Source of the DNA: Gigaspora margarita
Taxonomy: Eukaryota > Glomeromycota > Glomeromycetes > Diversisporales > Gigasporaceae
NCBI GenBank assembly: GCA_009809945.1
Contig: WTPW01000017.1
Coordinates: forward strand, 832,999-896,998
DNA length: 64,000 nt
Reading direction: 5' to 3'
The notes beneath the pieces were generated by a model that searched no databases, was not told the origin of the DNA, and saw only the letters and a list, made by a program, of their open reading frames with translations. Position numbers and translations under genes: made by a program. Positions 1 to 11,118 of this stretch are shown piece after piece (position 1 is the first letter of the stretch; the number at the start of each line of letters is the position of its first letter).

Positions 1-280
1 CTCAGTCAGTTTTAGGGCTATGAACTTGAAATAAAGCTTGTTATAATGAGAAAAGTATGCTCTTTAACTTTCCCTTAGTTTGCAATATAAATTAAAAAGG
101 CCATTTTAGATGTATTTTAGAAAAATACAATTTTAGGCCAAAAGGCCTTTACTTAATAAGTTTGAGGATTTTTATAGTAAAATTTGAGTATTATATATAT
201 TTTGAAAAGTAGAACAAGTTTATTTAAGAGTAGAGACTAGGATAACTTAATAAATTATAAAGTTATAAAGATTTTTAAAA
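1..280. other. AT-rich intergenic sequence
   Basis: No coding potential is visible. Around 212-260 there is a diverged copy of the dispersed motif containing AACAAGTTTA followed by a TTAATAAATTATAAAG stretch. The same motif recurs near 14042, 15068, 15969, 18433 and 49205. Confidence 0.4.
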
Positions 281-488
281 TACCGTAGTGCACTAACTAA
301 AAGACCCCCTTTCATAATACCCCCCATGCAAAAGACCCGGGTATTATATATAGTGCAAAATTATGTAACTCTGGTAAAAATTAGAAATTTTGGCCCAGTA
401 AAAAACAAGATACCCCTGGGTATTTTGTAAGTTTTTTGCCAGGGTTTTTGTATAAAACCCCAGATCTTTTGGGCAGTGCACTACGGTA
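281..488. mobile_element. TA-flanked MITE, TIR CCGTAGTGCAC
   Basis: TACCGTAGTGCAC at 281-293 is the exact reverse complement of GTGCACTACGGTA at 476-488. The outer TA pair fits a Tc1/mariner-type target duplication. The 208-bp interior has no ORF and contains AGACCCCC and AGACCCGGGT motifs, which link it loosely to the hairpin element at 12838-12970. It abuts the recombinase remnant on its right and probably interrupted that gene. Confidence 0.7.
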
Positions 489-975
489 ATTAAGTTGGAA
501 AATTTTGTGTACAAGTAATTAGCAGAAAGAGTTGTCCTGAAGCAACCCTTTATTATTTTCAGTTGACAAGTAATCATTATTTAGACATGAAATGATTTCA
601 TCTAATGTCAATAAATCACTCTTTGATATATCACCATAACTACTATATTGAAGAGATTTTATTTTACCATCCAAGCATTGAAGTGCTCTAGAAAATGAGT
701 ACTTATCCCAAATTCAGACACCACCATCAATAGCAGAATTTTTATGAAGATATCTTGCCAACACAGCATAATAATTATAGATTGAATCAACTTTAAACAG
801 CATACTGTCTTTTTTGTGAGCCAACTAATAAATGTACACAAGAATACATCCAATTCTCCTTTGTCATCAAATTGGTCCAGTGTTTTAGAAATATCCTTTT
901 CTTCATGAAACTGATTTACATGACACAGCCACTTTGAAGTATTTCTTTCTGTATTTGCAACAAAAGAAAGATCGA
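489..975 (-). pseudogene. Crypton-type (DUF3504-like) tyrosine recombinase fragment
   Basis: Read on the minus strand from about 975 down to 490, broken frames give recognisable pieces. They start with an ANTERNTSKWL-like motif, then FDDKGELDVFLCTFISWLTK, then in another frame ARYLHKNSAIDGGV, a TGA, and IWDKYSFSRALQ, ending near SLQYSSYGDISKSD and NNDYLSTENNKGLL. This order resembles the N-terminal core-binding part of the Crypton-like DUF3504 recombinases that are abundant in Glomeromycotina. The catalytic domain is absent; the copy stops at the MITE at 281-488. There are at least one frameshift and one stop, so it is non-functional. The family call is from remembered motif order, not a search. 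Confidence 0.55.
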
Positions 976-1148
976 TTAGATGTTAAGCTTCAGGATCATT
1001 AACCAAGTGATTGCTACTAGACATTTGTTGATACTACAATTGAAATTAGTAAAAAGAAAGTTTAATGAACAAGTAAAAGAAAGAAAAGGTAATAACTGTA
1101 ACACTAAAAAAAAGTTTAAATTATTAATAAAGAATGATGCACAGGTTG

Positions 1149-1312
1149 CTATGTCAGACCCATATGATAATATAGTTATTATATGGATATGTATGTGTAA
1201 GTAATTACACACAGATTCATATTTAACTACGTGGTCTTCAGCCACATGATTTAATATGAACCCATATGTAATTACTTACACACACACATCCATACAATAA
1301 CTATAATATACT
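1149..1312. mobile_element. Hairpin MITE, family with ATGTCAGAC end (copy A)
   Basis: Long imperfect inverted arms: ATAGTTATTATATGGATATG near 1175 pairs with CATCCATACAATAACTATA near 1288. The loop carries a TACGTGGTCTTCAGCCACAT stem. A second copy in opposite orientation lies at 44168-44348. No ORF is plausible; ORFs on both strands here simply mirror the palindrome. Confidence 0.6.
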
Positions 1313-1319
1313 GTTCACA

Positions 1320-1530
1320 TTAATGATACCTGACACATGATGCAACCTGTATCATTGACACATGATGGAACCATTTCATCAGGCAACTTTAAATTGATGA
1401 ATTGATGAATGATGAAACCTATGATGCATGATGAAACCCATGATGCATGATAAAACATAACACATGAACCTATGATGCATGACAAAACCAATAATAAATA
1501 ACAAAACCCATGATGATTTTGATGAAACAT
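1320..1530. repeat. Degenerate minisatellite, ATGATGCATGATGAAACC type
   Basis: Short, diverged tandem units built on ATGATG(C/A)A and GATGAAACC, for example near 1400-1450. The pattern resembles the TGACGCAACC / TGACGAAACC array inside the element at 24073-24497, with every CG replaced by TG. Confidence 0.5.
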
Positions 1531-2685
1531 AAGACTATTGTTCATTTCTTTAATAACAGAAAGAAATTAGTCTATATAAAGTTAATTTTTTGTTCATTAT
1601 TATATCTTCCCAGTTTCTATCTTTTTGATATTGTCTTGATAGTGCAACAATTATCCAAATATATCTGATAGGTGTTCTACGAATTGGCAATGTTATAGTA
1701 TTTTATTATTATGTATTATTTTATTTATTTCTTATTTTGTCATAGTTTGTGGCATAGTTGGGTGATTTTAACTCTCAATGAGGGTACCCTGCTGGTACCC
1801 TTAACAAGTGTTATAGACACTCAGCAAGTGTATGAACCTCTCAGCGAGTGAATTAAACACCTAATGAGTGACTAAAACCTCAGTACAAATTAAAGATATT
1901 TGAGAGTATGGTTTTAGTTTGCAAATGAAATAACAGATGTTTATAGCATTAGTAATGGTTCAAAAAATATATGAATTTTACAGGAAGGTCTCCAAAATTC
2001 TGGTTGTATGTGTCAGATCTAGAATGGCATTAAGTTTAGCCTTAGCTGTTAAGAGGTTCTATAGCAAATTATTTAATAAATAGATATAGTTTTATTAGTA
2101 AGATTTTTTATGATCTTGGGGCAAAATTGATCAATTCCAATCCAGAGACCATGTTCTGATGCACTCTGACATATCCCGACCTGGAATTTGGTGACCCCTT
2201 TATGAGTTGATCCTACACTCCACTGTTGCTAGTAAAATGCTAGTAATAAAAAATAATCTTTTTAGATTCAATATAAATGCTTCTTTAATTGACAAGAGTT
2301 TTATCAAGAGCTTCATCATCTTAGGTAGTGCTCCCACAAAAAATTGATCACTCTGTAATCCTGAAATTTTGACCAAACAAAATTTAGGATCAAGTATAAC
2401 GTGATAATCAAAACAAGTATATTTTTTTCCAAGTAAAAATACATGTAAAATTAAGGCTAAGAAAACCACATTATAATTAGTGTTAGGGTTAGAAAAATAT
2501 AGTGCCATTGTGGCTATTAGTAAAATTTTATGAGAAACATTTTAATTAGGATGCAATAAATGGTTTTTTAATAAAAATTTAGAGCTATCTGTTTTTTTGT
2601 AAAAAAATTTTACACTACACCTGAACTTAAAATTTAATTATTTAAAATTACAGATTGTGAACAATTTTTTTGTATTGGAGTGCTA
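1531..2685. other. AT-rich sequence, no gene recognised
   Basis: No supportable ORF. A short degenerate repeat based on ACTCAGCAAGTG and CTCAGCGAGTG lies at about 1790-1880. The minus-strand ORF at 2200-2508 has no recognisable domain and atypical composition, and I treat it as chance. Confidence 0.4.
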
Positions 2686-2689
2686 GGGC

Positions 2690-2835
2690 ATTAGTTATCA
2701 ATAGTCAGGGGTTGCATTAGGAGTTTTGCAATCATCAAAGGTTTTGTCAATCTTCATGGGTTTTGTCAATCATCAAGGGTTTCAACAAGTATCAAGGGTT
2801 CATCAAACTTAAGGGTTTTAGCAGACACAAATTTG
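2690..2835. repeat. Short-period tandem repeat (AATCATCAAGGGTTTTG-like)
   Basis: About six diverged units of 17-20 bp built around TCAAGGGTTTTGTCAATC. No other feature is apparent. Confidence 0.55.
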
Positions 2836-3043
2836 ACAAAACCTTTTGTTATCATGAAAATAATTGTGTCAGGCATCATTAGTTCATATATATCATAATT
2901 CATTACTGATTATAGCAAATGAATATATGAAAATTATACTAAATTTTGATTGTACATATGGTTAATGCAAACTTGCAAAATTTAATTTTTATATGTAAGC
3001 CTTTTAAATAGTTAGGGTTAGAAGTAATAGATAGTTATGGTTA

Positions 3044-3142
3044 TTAATGGAGTACTCCAGGCATTAATAAAACATATAACCCACTTCTGGAGTGCTCTAG
3101 AGTAGCTTCTATGTTTTATTATTGACTAGAGTGCTCCATTAA
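3044..3142. mobile_element. 99-bp hairpin MITE flanked by TTAA
   Basis: The left arm begins TTAATGGAGTACTCCAG and continues with ATTAATAAAACATA. The right arm is TATGTTTTATTATTGACTAG then AGTGCTCCATTAA, giving about 33 bp of near-complete inversion. TTAA at both tips suggests a piggyBac-like integration preference (inference). A solo end with TTGGAGTGCTAGGGCATTAG lies near 2674-2694. Confidence 0.65.
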
Positions 3143-3284
3143 CAAATCTATGAACAGTCACATTTGATAACATGATGACTTAAATAACTTTGTCAATAAT
3201 TATTTGTTACTCTAAAAAATTAAGTTACTAGTTACTTAAATAATTATAAACCAAAAATAACTCTGAAATAACCTGGCATAGTTT

Positions 3285-3590
3285 AATTAGGGGTTTGCAA
3301 ATGCCCATGCCCAGCACATTGGTGCCAGGCAGACACTAGTTCTTATACTGTGTCTGTGCTCATAGGCGCAAGAGTGCAAGGCAATATTAAAGACATAGTC
3401 ACAAAATGCTAGACAAAAGGCACCAGTCACAAGTGCCAAGCAAAATGCCAGGCACAGTAAATAATAATTATACAATTTCTATACTGGTGCCCATGCCTAT
3501 GCCAAGTTTTTTGTGTCCATGCCCATGCCTAAGTTTCTGTATCTATGTCCATGCCTAGATTTTTGTTGGGCACAGGTATGAGCCTAGATA
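3285..3590. repeat. CCATGCC minisatellite, CpG-depleted
   Basis: Irregular tandem units built on GCCCATGCC, GTGCCAGGCA and GTCCATGCCTA. The minus-strand ORF here (LALVTGAFCLAF) is the translation of the repeat, not a gene. A related array retaining CG dinucleotides is at 45165-45330. Confidence 0.55.
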
Positions 3591-3599
3591 ATATTACTT

Positions 3600-3975
3600 A
3601 CTTAAAATAATAGATTCATTATCATATTCTAATTGTGCTACTAAAATTGCTAGATTAAATAATCTAATTTTAAGTAACTAGTGACTAAGTGACATAGTGA
3701 GCTATATTATTTTATTAACATGTGATTTTGTTACTCATTTGTGACTAAGTAACTAAGTGTATCATAACATAATATCATATGACAAAAAGACTAAGGTCAT
3801 CAAAAAAAGACAAGTGACATAGGTAAGCTCTAGTTTTGTCTTTTTTGAGTTGAAGTTAATAAGTAATATGGTTTGACAAATTTTATTTTACAACCTTATT
3901 ATTATTATTTCTGCATATCTGTTCTAATTTCTATATTATTTTTACAATATACTTGATTACTAATAACCAAAATTA
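3600..3975. other. AT-rich sequence without a gene
   Basis: Only weak repetition of AAGTAACTAGTGACTAAGTGAC-type words is visible. No coding signal. Confidence 0.4.
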
Positions 3976-4560
3976 CCTCATATTTATGAGTAGCACCTTG
4001 ATATTTATTCATCAAGACAGTAGTTTATGATAGAAGTTATGACTGTTAATTCATTACAATAACAAGTAAGTCTTGTAACAAAATTTTTACAATAGAAATT
4101 ATAGCTATTAATTCTAATACAAACTACACAATTTTAATACAAACTGATCCAAAATATATATTCTTTAATAGCAAATAAAATTTTACAATAAATCCTAATA
4201 GAAATCACAACTGTTTACTCTAATATAAACTAACTTAACTATAAACTGTGTGTACTAAAATTTTTTATAATTTTTTTAAAATTTTTTACAGTAATTTTTA
4301 ATAAAATTTATAACTATAATTCCAACTAAACCTTAATCTTATACTGTCTTTTACTACAATAGTCAATAAGTTTTGCAAAAATAATTTTTTATAGCAAAAA
4401 TGATAATGATTTCAATAAAAACTAACTCAATCTTAATGGCATAATGTGCACTACTGTAAGTAAGTCTGTAAAAATTTTTTATAGCAAAATTATTTACAGT
4501 ATTGTAAAATTTACAACGGTAATACCAATACAAAATGTGTATCACAATAGTGTTAGAATT
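3976..4560 (+). repeat. ~100-bp satellite family, array 1
   Basis: Diverged tandem units contain, in order, TACAATA(G)CAAGTAAGT, TTGTAACAAAATTTTTAC, AATAGAAATTATAGCT, TTCTAATACAAACTA and a C(A)TATACTGTGTA-like word. About five to six units. The same unit in reverse orientation fills 6900-7980, and further arrays lie at 21461-22170 (+) and 55650-56960 (-). Confidence 0.65.
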
Positions 4561-5129
4561 TGTTGAAATATAAAACTGGGCTTAGATAGATTTTTTTTAT
4601 TTCTTTATTTAAATATTTTTATTCTTTAATATATACTAGCATATCTCATTTTGCCTATACAATATGTTTAGTTATTTATACTTATTGACTAAATCTCAAC
4701 AATTAAATATTTACAAACCAAAAATTGTACAAAAGGTATTAGTTGTTCACATTTTTTAGTTAACCTCTTAATATTTATATCAATTACTTGCAAATAATAA
4801 TTATAAATCATTGTAATTTGCAAAATTCTGTGAATTTTGCAGTTAAAAAAAGAAGAAATTACTCAATTAATAGATTATTGATCTCTTAAACTACTTGGAT
4901 ACTATAATGTAAAGACTTCATATAAGAAGTAGCTTTAAGAAATCAGAGAGCACTAATCTTTGATTGATTTCTTTTTGAGAAGCTTGTCAACAAAGTAACA
5001 AAGCAATCATTATTGCAGGATTAGATAACTTTATTGAACCAAATGTTAATTTGTCATTTTAGCCTTTATAATATTTAAGGATATTTGTCTAGTACATAGA
5101 AAAGATTGATTTTTTTTTACTATTACTTG
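4561..5129. other. AT-rich sequence without a gene
   Basis: I see no coding region, RNA gene or clear repeat. There is a short inverted motif around CAAAATTCTGTGAATTTTGC near 4819. Confidence 0.4.
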
Positions 5130-5256
5130 TCTTGTAGTAAAAACTGGGTTTAATGTCCTGCCCTTCTCTTTGTACTTATAAAATAAAGTCAATGCAAGGG
5201 CCTTGTATTTACTGCACTTTTATAGTAGTACAAAGATATTATATTAGTAACTATAG

Positions 5257-5434
5257 TACAGTCAGACATCCCTAAATGCAAGTCATTGGGCCAAACATTT
5301 GATGGCTTGCATTTAGAGAACTATAAGAAAAATTGCATTTATAGGGGTTAGAAATATACTTGGGCTAGAATTTAAAGTTGCATTTAGAGAGGTGTTGCAT
5401 TTAGAGGGGTTGCATTTAGGGAGGTCTGACTGTA
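5257..5434. mobile_element. Pogo/Tigger-like MITE, TACAGTCAGAC family (copy 1)
   Basis: TACAGTCAGACATCCCTAAA at 5257 pairs with TTTAGGGAGGTCTGACTGTA ending at 5434. TIR tips of the CAGTCRGACC type with TA flanks are typical of pogo-class Tc1/mariner elements (established knowledge). The interior contains several extra copies of the TIR word TTGCATTTAGAGAGG. Other copies: 11649-11990, 46629-46799, 54162-54343. Confidence 0.8.
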
Positions 5435-5680
5435 ATAGGCAATGGTCTTATGTTGCAGCTGTAATAGCAGCACAAGAACTTTAAATTTAGTGATTAGGTA
5501 CTATGACTGCATTAGTAGTTTAAGAATATTATATTGTTAGGCACTGTTATTGCAATAGCAGAATAAGGATCTCATGTTTGGCAAGAAGCTGCAATAGTAG
5601 TGAAGGGCCTTATATTTGGTGAAAAGCTATAAAAATGTATGTTTCATATTAGATTCCATAGCTAGTAGTGGTGTAAGAGC

Positions 5681-5916
5681 CAGGGAGAATAATTCAAAAT
5701 CAAAATTATGTGTGCATTGCGCACATAATTTTAAATTTATTGTTCATATTTTATTAAAATAATGTGTATAATTTATTATCAACTATATAGCGCACATTAT
5801 TTAAAATATATTGTTAAAAGTTATATGTGCTTTGCGCACAATTTTATAATTTTGTTTGTGCGCAAAAGAATTTTTATGTGCAGAGCGCATGTGCACACAT
5901 CAAATTTTTCCCCCTG
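5681..5916. mobile_element. hAT-like MITE with perfect 8-bp target duplication GTAAGAGC
   Basis: The 236-bp element starts CAGGGAGAATAATT and ends TTTTTCCCCCTG. It is flanked by GTAAGAGC at 5673-5680 and again at 5917-5924. An 8-bp duplication plus CAGGG tip is the hAT signature. The interior carries four GTGCGCAA / TTGCGCAC words arranged as subterminal inverted repeats, for example TGTGCATTGCGCACATAAT near 5710, which could be transposase binding sites (inference). GC content of these words stands out from the surroundings. Confidence 0.85.
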
Positions 5917-6360
5917 GTAAGAGCCTCATGCTGTGATTAGGCTTAATGACTACAATAGTAGTTATAGCACCTTATATTTGTATTTAGGCTCTGTGGACCT
6001 CATATAATAATTGTACTCTGTCATATCAATGGCAGTGCAAGAATTTCATATTGTGATTAGTTCTATAGTTACAGTAAAATTTATAACTACAGTAATAGTA
6101 CAAAAACTATATGTTGTAATAGACTTTGCAACTTAATAGCAGTATAAGAACCTCATATTCATAATAAAATTCTGTGGCTATATATATAGTAGTAGTGCAA
6201 GAATCTTATATTGTGATTAGGGTTGCAGCTTCAATAGCAGTGCATGGACCTCATGTTTCTAATTTGGCTTTATAACTATGATCATAGCACATATTGTGAT
6301 CCTTGTTTGGTATTTAGGCTCTATGGCTGCAATAGACCTATTGGTAAGCACAATATTTAC

Positions 6361-6899
6361 ATTGCTATATAATAATTTTATCTAATTTTGATTATAGCTA
6401 TGCAATTTTTTTTGGCTCTGATAAATTAGTTTATTAATTAGTTTATAGTATGTTTTCTTGGTGGCTATTAATATGTAATTTGTTATTAGGTGAATGATTG
6501 GTTTGGATAAAATATTTCTTGAAAGTATATATATTTAATATGTATAATAGAGAGAATAAAATTGTTAATAATCAAAATCCTATATATTCATTTTATGTGT
6601 GCTGTAAATAAAGTCAACTAATTGAGAAATAATTTAATAGATATCCAATCAAATGCTACCAAAATTAACAATCAAATTTTTAAGAGTACCCAGACTCAAA
6701 TATTACTTGAATATAATTTGCTAATTAAACCCATTATTAGCATAAATATTGAAAATTAACTTATTGTAAAAAGGAATGCAATTAGCTTTTTTTGGAAGTG
6801 TTTGCTAAAATTGACTTATAATTTACTGTTAGAAGAAAATATTATTAAATTATTAAATTATTTGTATAAAGAATATAAAAAGTAGAGAATTTCTGACTG
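6361..6899. other. AT-rich sequence without a gene
   Basis: No ORF above chance, no clear inverted repeat and no RNA gene seen. Confidence 0.4.
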
Positions 6900-7980
6900 T
6901 TAAAAAATTGAACCAGAAATATCTAGCATTTTACAATAAGTTTTGTATATTGTTACAACTATGATACAAGTATGTAATTAAGGTGAATTAGTTTGTGTTG
7001 GAATTATAGTTGTAAAATTTATCATAATTTATTGTGAAAATTTTGCTATAAAACTTGCTATCAAGATACAGAATTGCAGTTGTGAATTCTACAATACTAT
7101 AATTTACAGTAAATAATTTTGCTATAAAAAATTTTTTTACAAACTCTAACAATTGTGGTGTACTTTATGCTTAAGGTTAAATTAGTTTTTGTATTGAAAT
7201 TACTATAATGCTTGCTGTAAATATGTTGCAAAAATTACTGACAATTGTAATAGCAAACAGTATTTTGTTAGTTTTATTGGAAATATAGTCATAAATTCTA
7301 TCTAAAATTATTATATAAAAAATTTTGTTATAAACTTATGAGATATTGTAGTACACACAGTACAGTCATAATTTCTATTAGCATATTGTTAGTTAGTTTG
7401 TATTGAATTTGCAGTCATGATTTCTGTTTTAATTCACCATGCAGGCTATTGCAATAATACAGAAAGTTGTTAATTTGCACAATTTTGCTTGCTATTAACA
7501 GTTGTACTTTTATCATGATTACTGTTATAATAGCTGCTTGATACATAAGTATCAAAGCAGCTTTTGTCTCAAATCATCTGCTATCATGAGTATAATGTAA
7601 TTTTGGCTATAGTTATCTGACCAGTAATGAAAGTATAATGTATATGATCAGTATTGTTAGTTATTAAACCAAGGTATTGGATAGTATGACCTGTCAGGAA
7701 GACAGTTACTGGTCAAGGGTTGGCCTGCTAAAACTACAGCATAGTTTAACAGATAATAGAACAAACACAAAAAAAAAAAAAGAATAAACATTTCAAACCT
7801 GCTATATAGGCTACTTGATAGTAGAAGGGGCAATACAAAATATGTCCTTCATAGCTATGCCCATATTGAAATGAAAGCAAAACAAAAAACTTGCTATTGG
7901 AGTGTATAGTTGAATTAGTTGGTTTTGGAATCAACTGTTCTAATTCTTACCATAATTTGGCATGAAAATTTTGTTACAAA
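6900..7980 (-). repeat. ~100-bp satellite family, array 2 (reverse orientation)
   Basis: Units read on the plus strand as GGTGAATTAGTTTGTGTTGG, AATTATAGTTGTAAAATTT, ATAATTTATTGTGAAAATTT, TGCTATAAAACTTGCTATC. This is the reverse complement of array 1. At least six diverged units, interrupted by the dispersed repeat at 7690-7920. Isolated units continue at about 8150-8230 and 8400-8510. Confidence 0.65.
7690..7920 (+). repeat. Dispersed repeat with internal A-tract (copy 1)
   Basis: Contains GGTCAAGGGTTGGCCTGC, an A-tract, GAATAAACATTTC, GTAGAAGGGGCAATAC, CATAGCTATGCCCATATTG and GCAAAACAAAAAACTTGCTA. The same order with more CpG sites is seen at 21172-21460. The A-tract and ~230-bp length could fit a SINE, but no convincing box A/B was found. 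In both places it is joined to the ~100-bp satellite. Confidence 0.55.
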
Positions 7981-9160
7981 ACCTGTTAGAAAAATGTCAG
8001 ATAATTTTTTAGAGGCAAAGGGTAAGAAAAGTTGAAACTATATATAAGGAACCTAACTATTTATATTTTAAGAGAAAGGAGTAGGGGTAGGCCTCTAATA
8101 AAAAATAATTAGATAATTAATAACTGGTCCTTAGCTATTGTGATAACACATAGTATTAGAATTAACAGTTGTGGCTTCTATCTAATTTAATATAAAAAAT
8201 TTTGTTAAAATCTTATTAACTATTGCTGTATTTTGGTAATTTCTGTAAAAAAAATTATATATATATGTATAAATATACATATGTAGGGATAGGACTTGAT
8301 TTAGTTTACTAAAAAATTTATATACAAATTACTATGTTTAGCTAATTTAGTCAACTAAATTATATAACTAATTCCTACCCTTATATCTATATTGATAATT
8401 GATATTAGTATTTGGTTGTTTTATTTATAAGTTTTACTATAATTTACTATAAAGAATTTTGTTACAAATTGATATACAATACTGTATATAGTTAAGGTTG
8501 ATTTGGAACTACATATTATAAATGAACAATTGCTAATGAAATTGAATTGTGATAATATTTTTGATTATAACTTGCTTATCAATATTTTAGTCTTAACATT
8601 CTGATCACAGGTTGTTTAACCAATTAAAAGCATTAAAGTATAATAATTTGATCATATTACTATATTAGTTTTAGCACATGATCACATTTTAGACATAACT
8701 ATGATTTTATTGGTTAGTAAATTAACAAAAGCTACAAACTACAAGAATTGCTAAAAATTATTAATTATCATAATCAGGACAACAAAACTTCTGACCAAAA
8801 ATTTACAAAAATAGCAAAATTAAGAAATCAATTATTTAAATTTTTAATGAAATTTAATTTTTTTAGTATTTGCTAATATATTCACTATTTTTTATTAAAA
8901 TTATGTTTTTTTATTTGTTGTAGAGCAATTGTTCTTGTTCTTGCACTTACATTTGCATTTATTCTTGTACTTGCACTTATTCTTAAACTTGAGACCATTA
9001 TACAAAACATTTCCAATTTATGAACCATTTAATTGACTTTTTGTTAGCTCTTTTTTACTCAAAAATAGTTTGTATTTATTAGGTAATCAAATAACAGAAG
9101 TAAATTTGAAAAATACACATTTCACAATTTTAAAAAAGTTGTTTAAGAGTATTAAAAAAT
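7981..9160. other. AT-rich sequence with scattered satellite units
   Basis: Contains single units of the ~100-bp satellite, a possible hairpin element at about 8283-8390 (GTAGGGATAGGACTTG against AACTAATTCCTACCCTTA), and a short CTTGCACTTATTCTTG array at 8930-8990. No gene. Confidence 0.4.
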
Positions 9161-9162
9161 GC

Positions 9163-9306
9163 TGATAAAAGCCTTATTTTGGAGCAACCACATTAGAATA
9201 TTTGATTGGCCAGTGGAATTTGTGCTTTGATATAAGCCTTATTTTAGTATAACATGTTAGATACTTGATTTGCCAGTGGAACAGAGCAACATTTGTGTTT
9301 TAATAT
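9163..9306 (+). repeat. Diverged ~72-bp tandem duplication
   Basis: GATAAAAGCCTTATTTTGGA with TTGATTGGCCAGTGGAA is followed by GATATAAGCCTTATTTTAGT with TTGATTTGCCAGTGGAA. Two head-to-tail copies. Confidence 0.6.
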
Positions 9307-9534
9307 AAAGATATGCGAGTTGTTTGTTTGTTTTTTAATTGCAAAATCATACAATAAACATTAGATAAATAATTAACTAGAATATATAATATTATCTGAC
9401 AATCTCATTTGATCATGAAAAATTTTCTTTTTGTTATTTTTTCATGTGTTACAAAATAATCATGTTTACTTGAATTTAAACTTAGCAGTCAACTCCCTAC
9501 CAATCATGATCATAAATTGTCAGATAACACCATG

Positions 9535-9666
9535 ATTGGGCAAATTTTTGAATAACAGTAAATTGGCTCAACTGGGCAAATGATTGGCTAACACATGCCA
9601 CAAAGCAGCATGTGTTCATTTGTCTGATTGAACAAATTTACCATTATTCAAAAATTTTTGCCCAAT
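9535..9666. mobile_element. 132-bp hairpin MITE, ATTGGGCAAA ends
   Basis: ATTGGGCAAATTTTTGAATA at the left pairs with TATTCAAAAATTTTTGCCCA at the right. The inversion continues through ACAGTAAATTGG / AACAAATTTACC and CTAACACATGC / GCATGTGTTC, so nearly the whole element folds on itself. Confidence 0.7.
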
Positions 9667-10828
9667 AATATATACTAATTGGTTATTGTATACCAAATAA
9701 TATGCAAAATACAAGCAAAAAACAGATAGTTTTTCTTGTAAACAGCAGTAAGCTGCATATAAACTAATTGGAAGCATGGTATAATCAAAAAGATGTTATA
9801 AAATGTAGTATTGTAAATTATAGTAAAAAAAAATGTATTTAAAGATTTTGATTTTACAATAAAAGTTTTTCTTAGACTTTGAGTTTTTAAATAAAAATTA
9901 ATTTTTTAAAGTGTTACAAGTTTTTTAGTATATTATTTTCTTAACTTTATTATAATTCTTATTGACTGCTCTAAAACTATTTAATTAATATTCTTATTAC
10001 CTTTATTTATTACTATTATCTTTATTATATTCTAATTATTACCCTTGGTATTATTACTATCTTTTTAAGCTTTTATTACTAATTTCATATTGATCTCTTA
10101 AATTAAGTACCTTGATCATAATTTGCTTAAATTAGTCTTATAACCTTTAATTTGATTTCAAATTCATGATTTTATATCATATATGCAAAGTTTTAATAAT
10201 TAATAGTTGTAGAACAAAGTTTACTATTGAAGCCAAAATTTAGTATTAAATTGTTACTACTGTTTTAACACAATAGTAACAATTAAAAATTGTACTGACC
10301 CCTTTAATTGGCAATTTTAAAAGATTCTAGTTTTAGATTATAGCTTTAAAAATTTTATCTGAAACTTGAAACCTTACTGAATCCCAAAACCTTATCCAAA
10401 ACTAAAACCTTAACCAAAACCCTAAAACTGCCAAGACATCAATAAATTATTTATTTATTCTTTTTATTATTATTTTGATATTATATTAATATATGTAATT
10501 ACCTTAGTTATTATGATACAATTATGATTAGTATAATAAGAAATGATCCCACCAAAGATCTGCATAAGAGCATAATAGTTATATTTAAAACAAGAGATAT
10601 TTATTTATTTGTTGTTTAAAATTATTTTGTATTCTGTTATTATTATTCTAATATTTGTTAGCATGGATCATTTCTATCTAGTATTAAAGATTTAATGTTC
10701 CTAGTGTTTCCAAAAACATTTAAAAAAATTTGGAACACTAAATTTAGAATTTATGTTTTCTATTAGAAACAAATTAGGAACATAAAAGTTATAATTTGTG
10801 TTCCCTATAGTGATAGTTATTTTGGTAT
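9667..10828. other. AT-rich sequence without a gene
   Basis: A run of AACCTTAACC / AAAACCCTAAAAC words lies at 10370-10430, and a small inverted repeat around TAGTGTTTCC / GGAACACTA at 10700-10740. No coding region. Confidence 0.4.
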
Positions 10829-10966
10829 AGCATAACTTTTTTTATTTTTTATTTTTTTATTTTTATTTATTTTTATTTATTTTTTTTATTATTTTTTTTA
10901 TTTATTTTTTTATTTTTTTTATTTTTTTTATATTATTTTTTTTTATTTTTTATTGTTTTTTAGTCA
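10829..10966. repeat. T-rich low-complexity tract (TTTTTATTT)n
   Basis: About 135 bp almost exclusively of TTTTTTATTTAT-type words. Confidence 0.85.
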
Positions 10967-11029
10967 TAGCATAGCATGTATTGATTTTTTTAGTCATACA
11001 TGGTATTGTTGACTTGTAAAAAACACCAA

Positions 11030-11118
11030 AATGGACATAACTAAAGATCTAGTAATTAGAATTGAATGAAACCACCACCATTCGATTTAGCCATTGATAC
11101 AGTTCTAATGAGCTATAG
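11030..11118 (+). repeat. Dispersed repeat end, GACATAACTAAAGATCTAG type (copy 1)
   Basis: Contains GACATAACTAAAGATCTAGT, ACCACCACCATTCGATTTAG, ACAGTTCTAATGAGCTATAG. The reverse complement of the same order is found at 30095-30192. This is probably one end of a larger transposon. Confidence 0.6.

Larger units (their letters stand above)
5130..6360 (+). repeat. ~50-bp minisatellite with MITE insertions
   Basis: Roughly 15-20 diverged units with the consensus order GCTGCAATAGCAGTGCAAGA, ACCTCATATTGTGATTAGG, CTCTATG. Good examples lie at 5440-5520, 5925-5985 and 6180-6260. Two unrelated MITEs (5257-5434, 5681-5916) split the array. When the second is removed, its flanks rejoin into a normal unit. 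Confidence 0.6.

Noticed and set aside
980..1245. Overlapping ORFs on both strands (74 and 89 codons)
   Set aside because: They overlap a hairpin element and the recombinase fragment edge; no motif.
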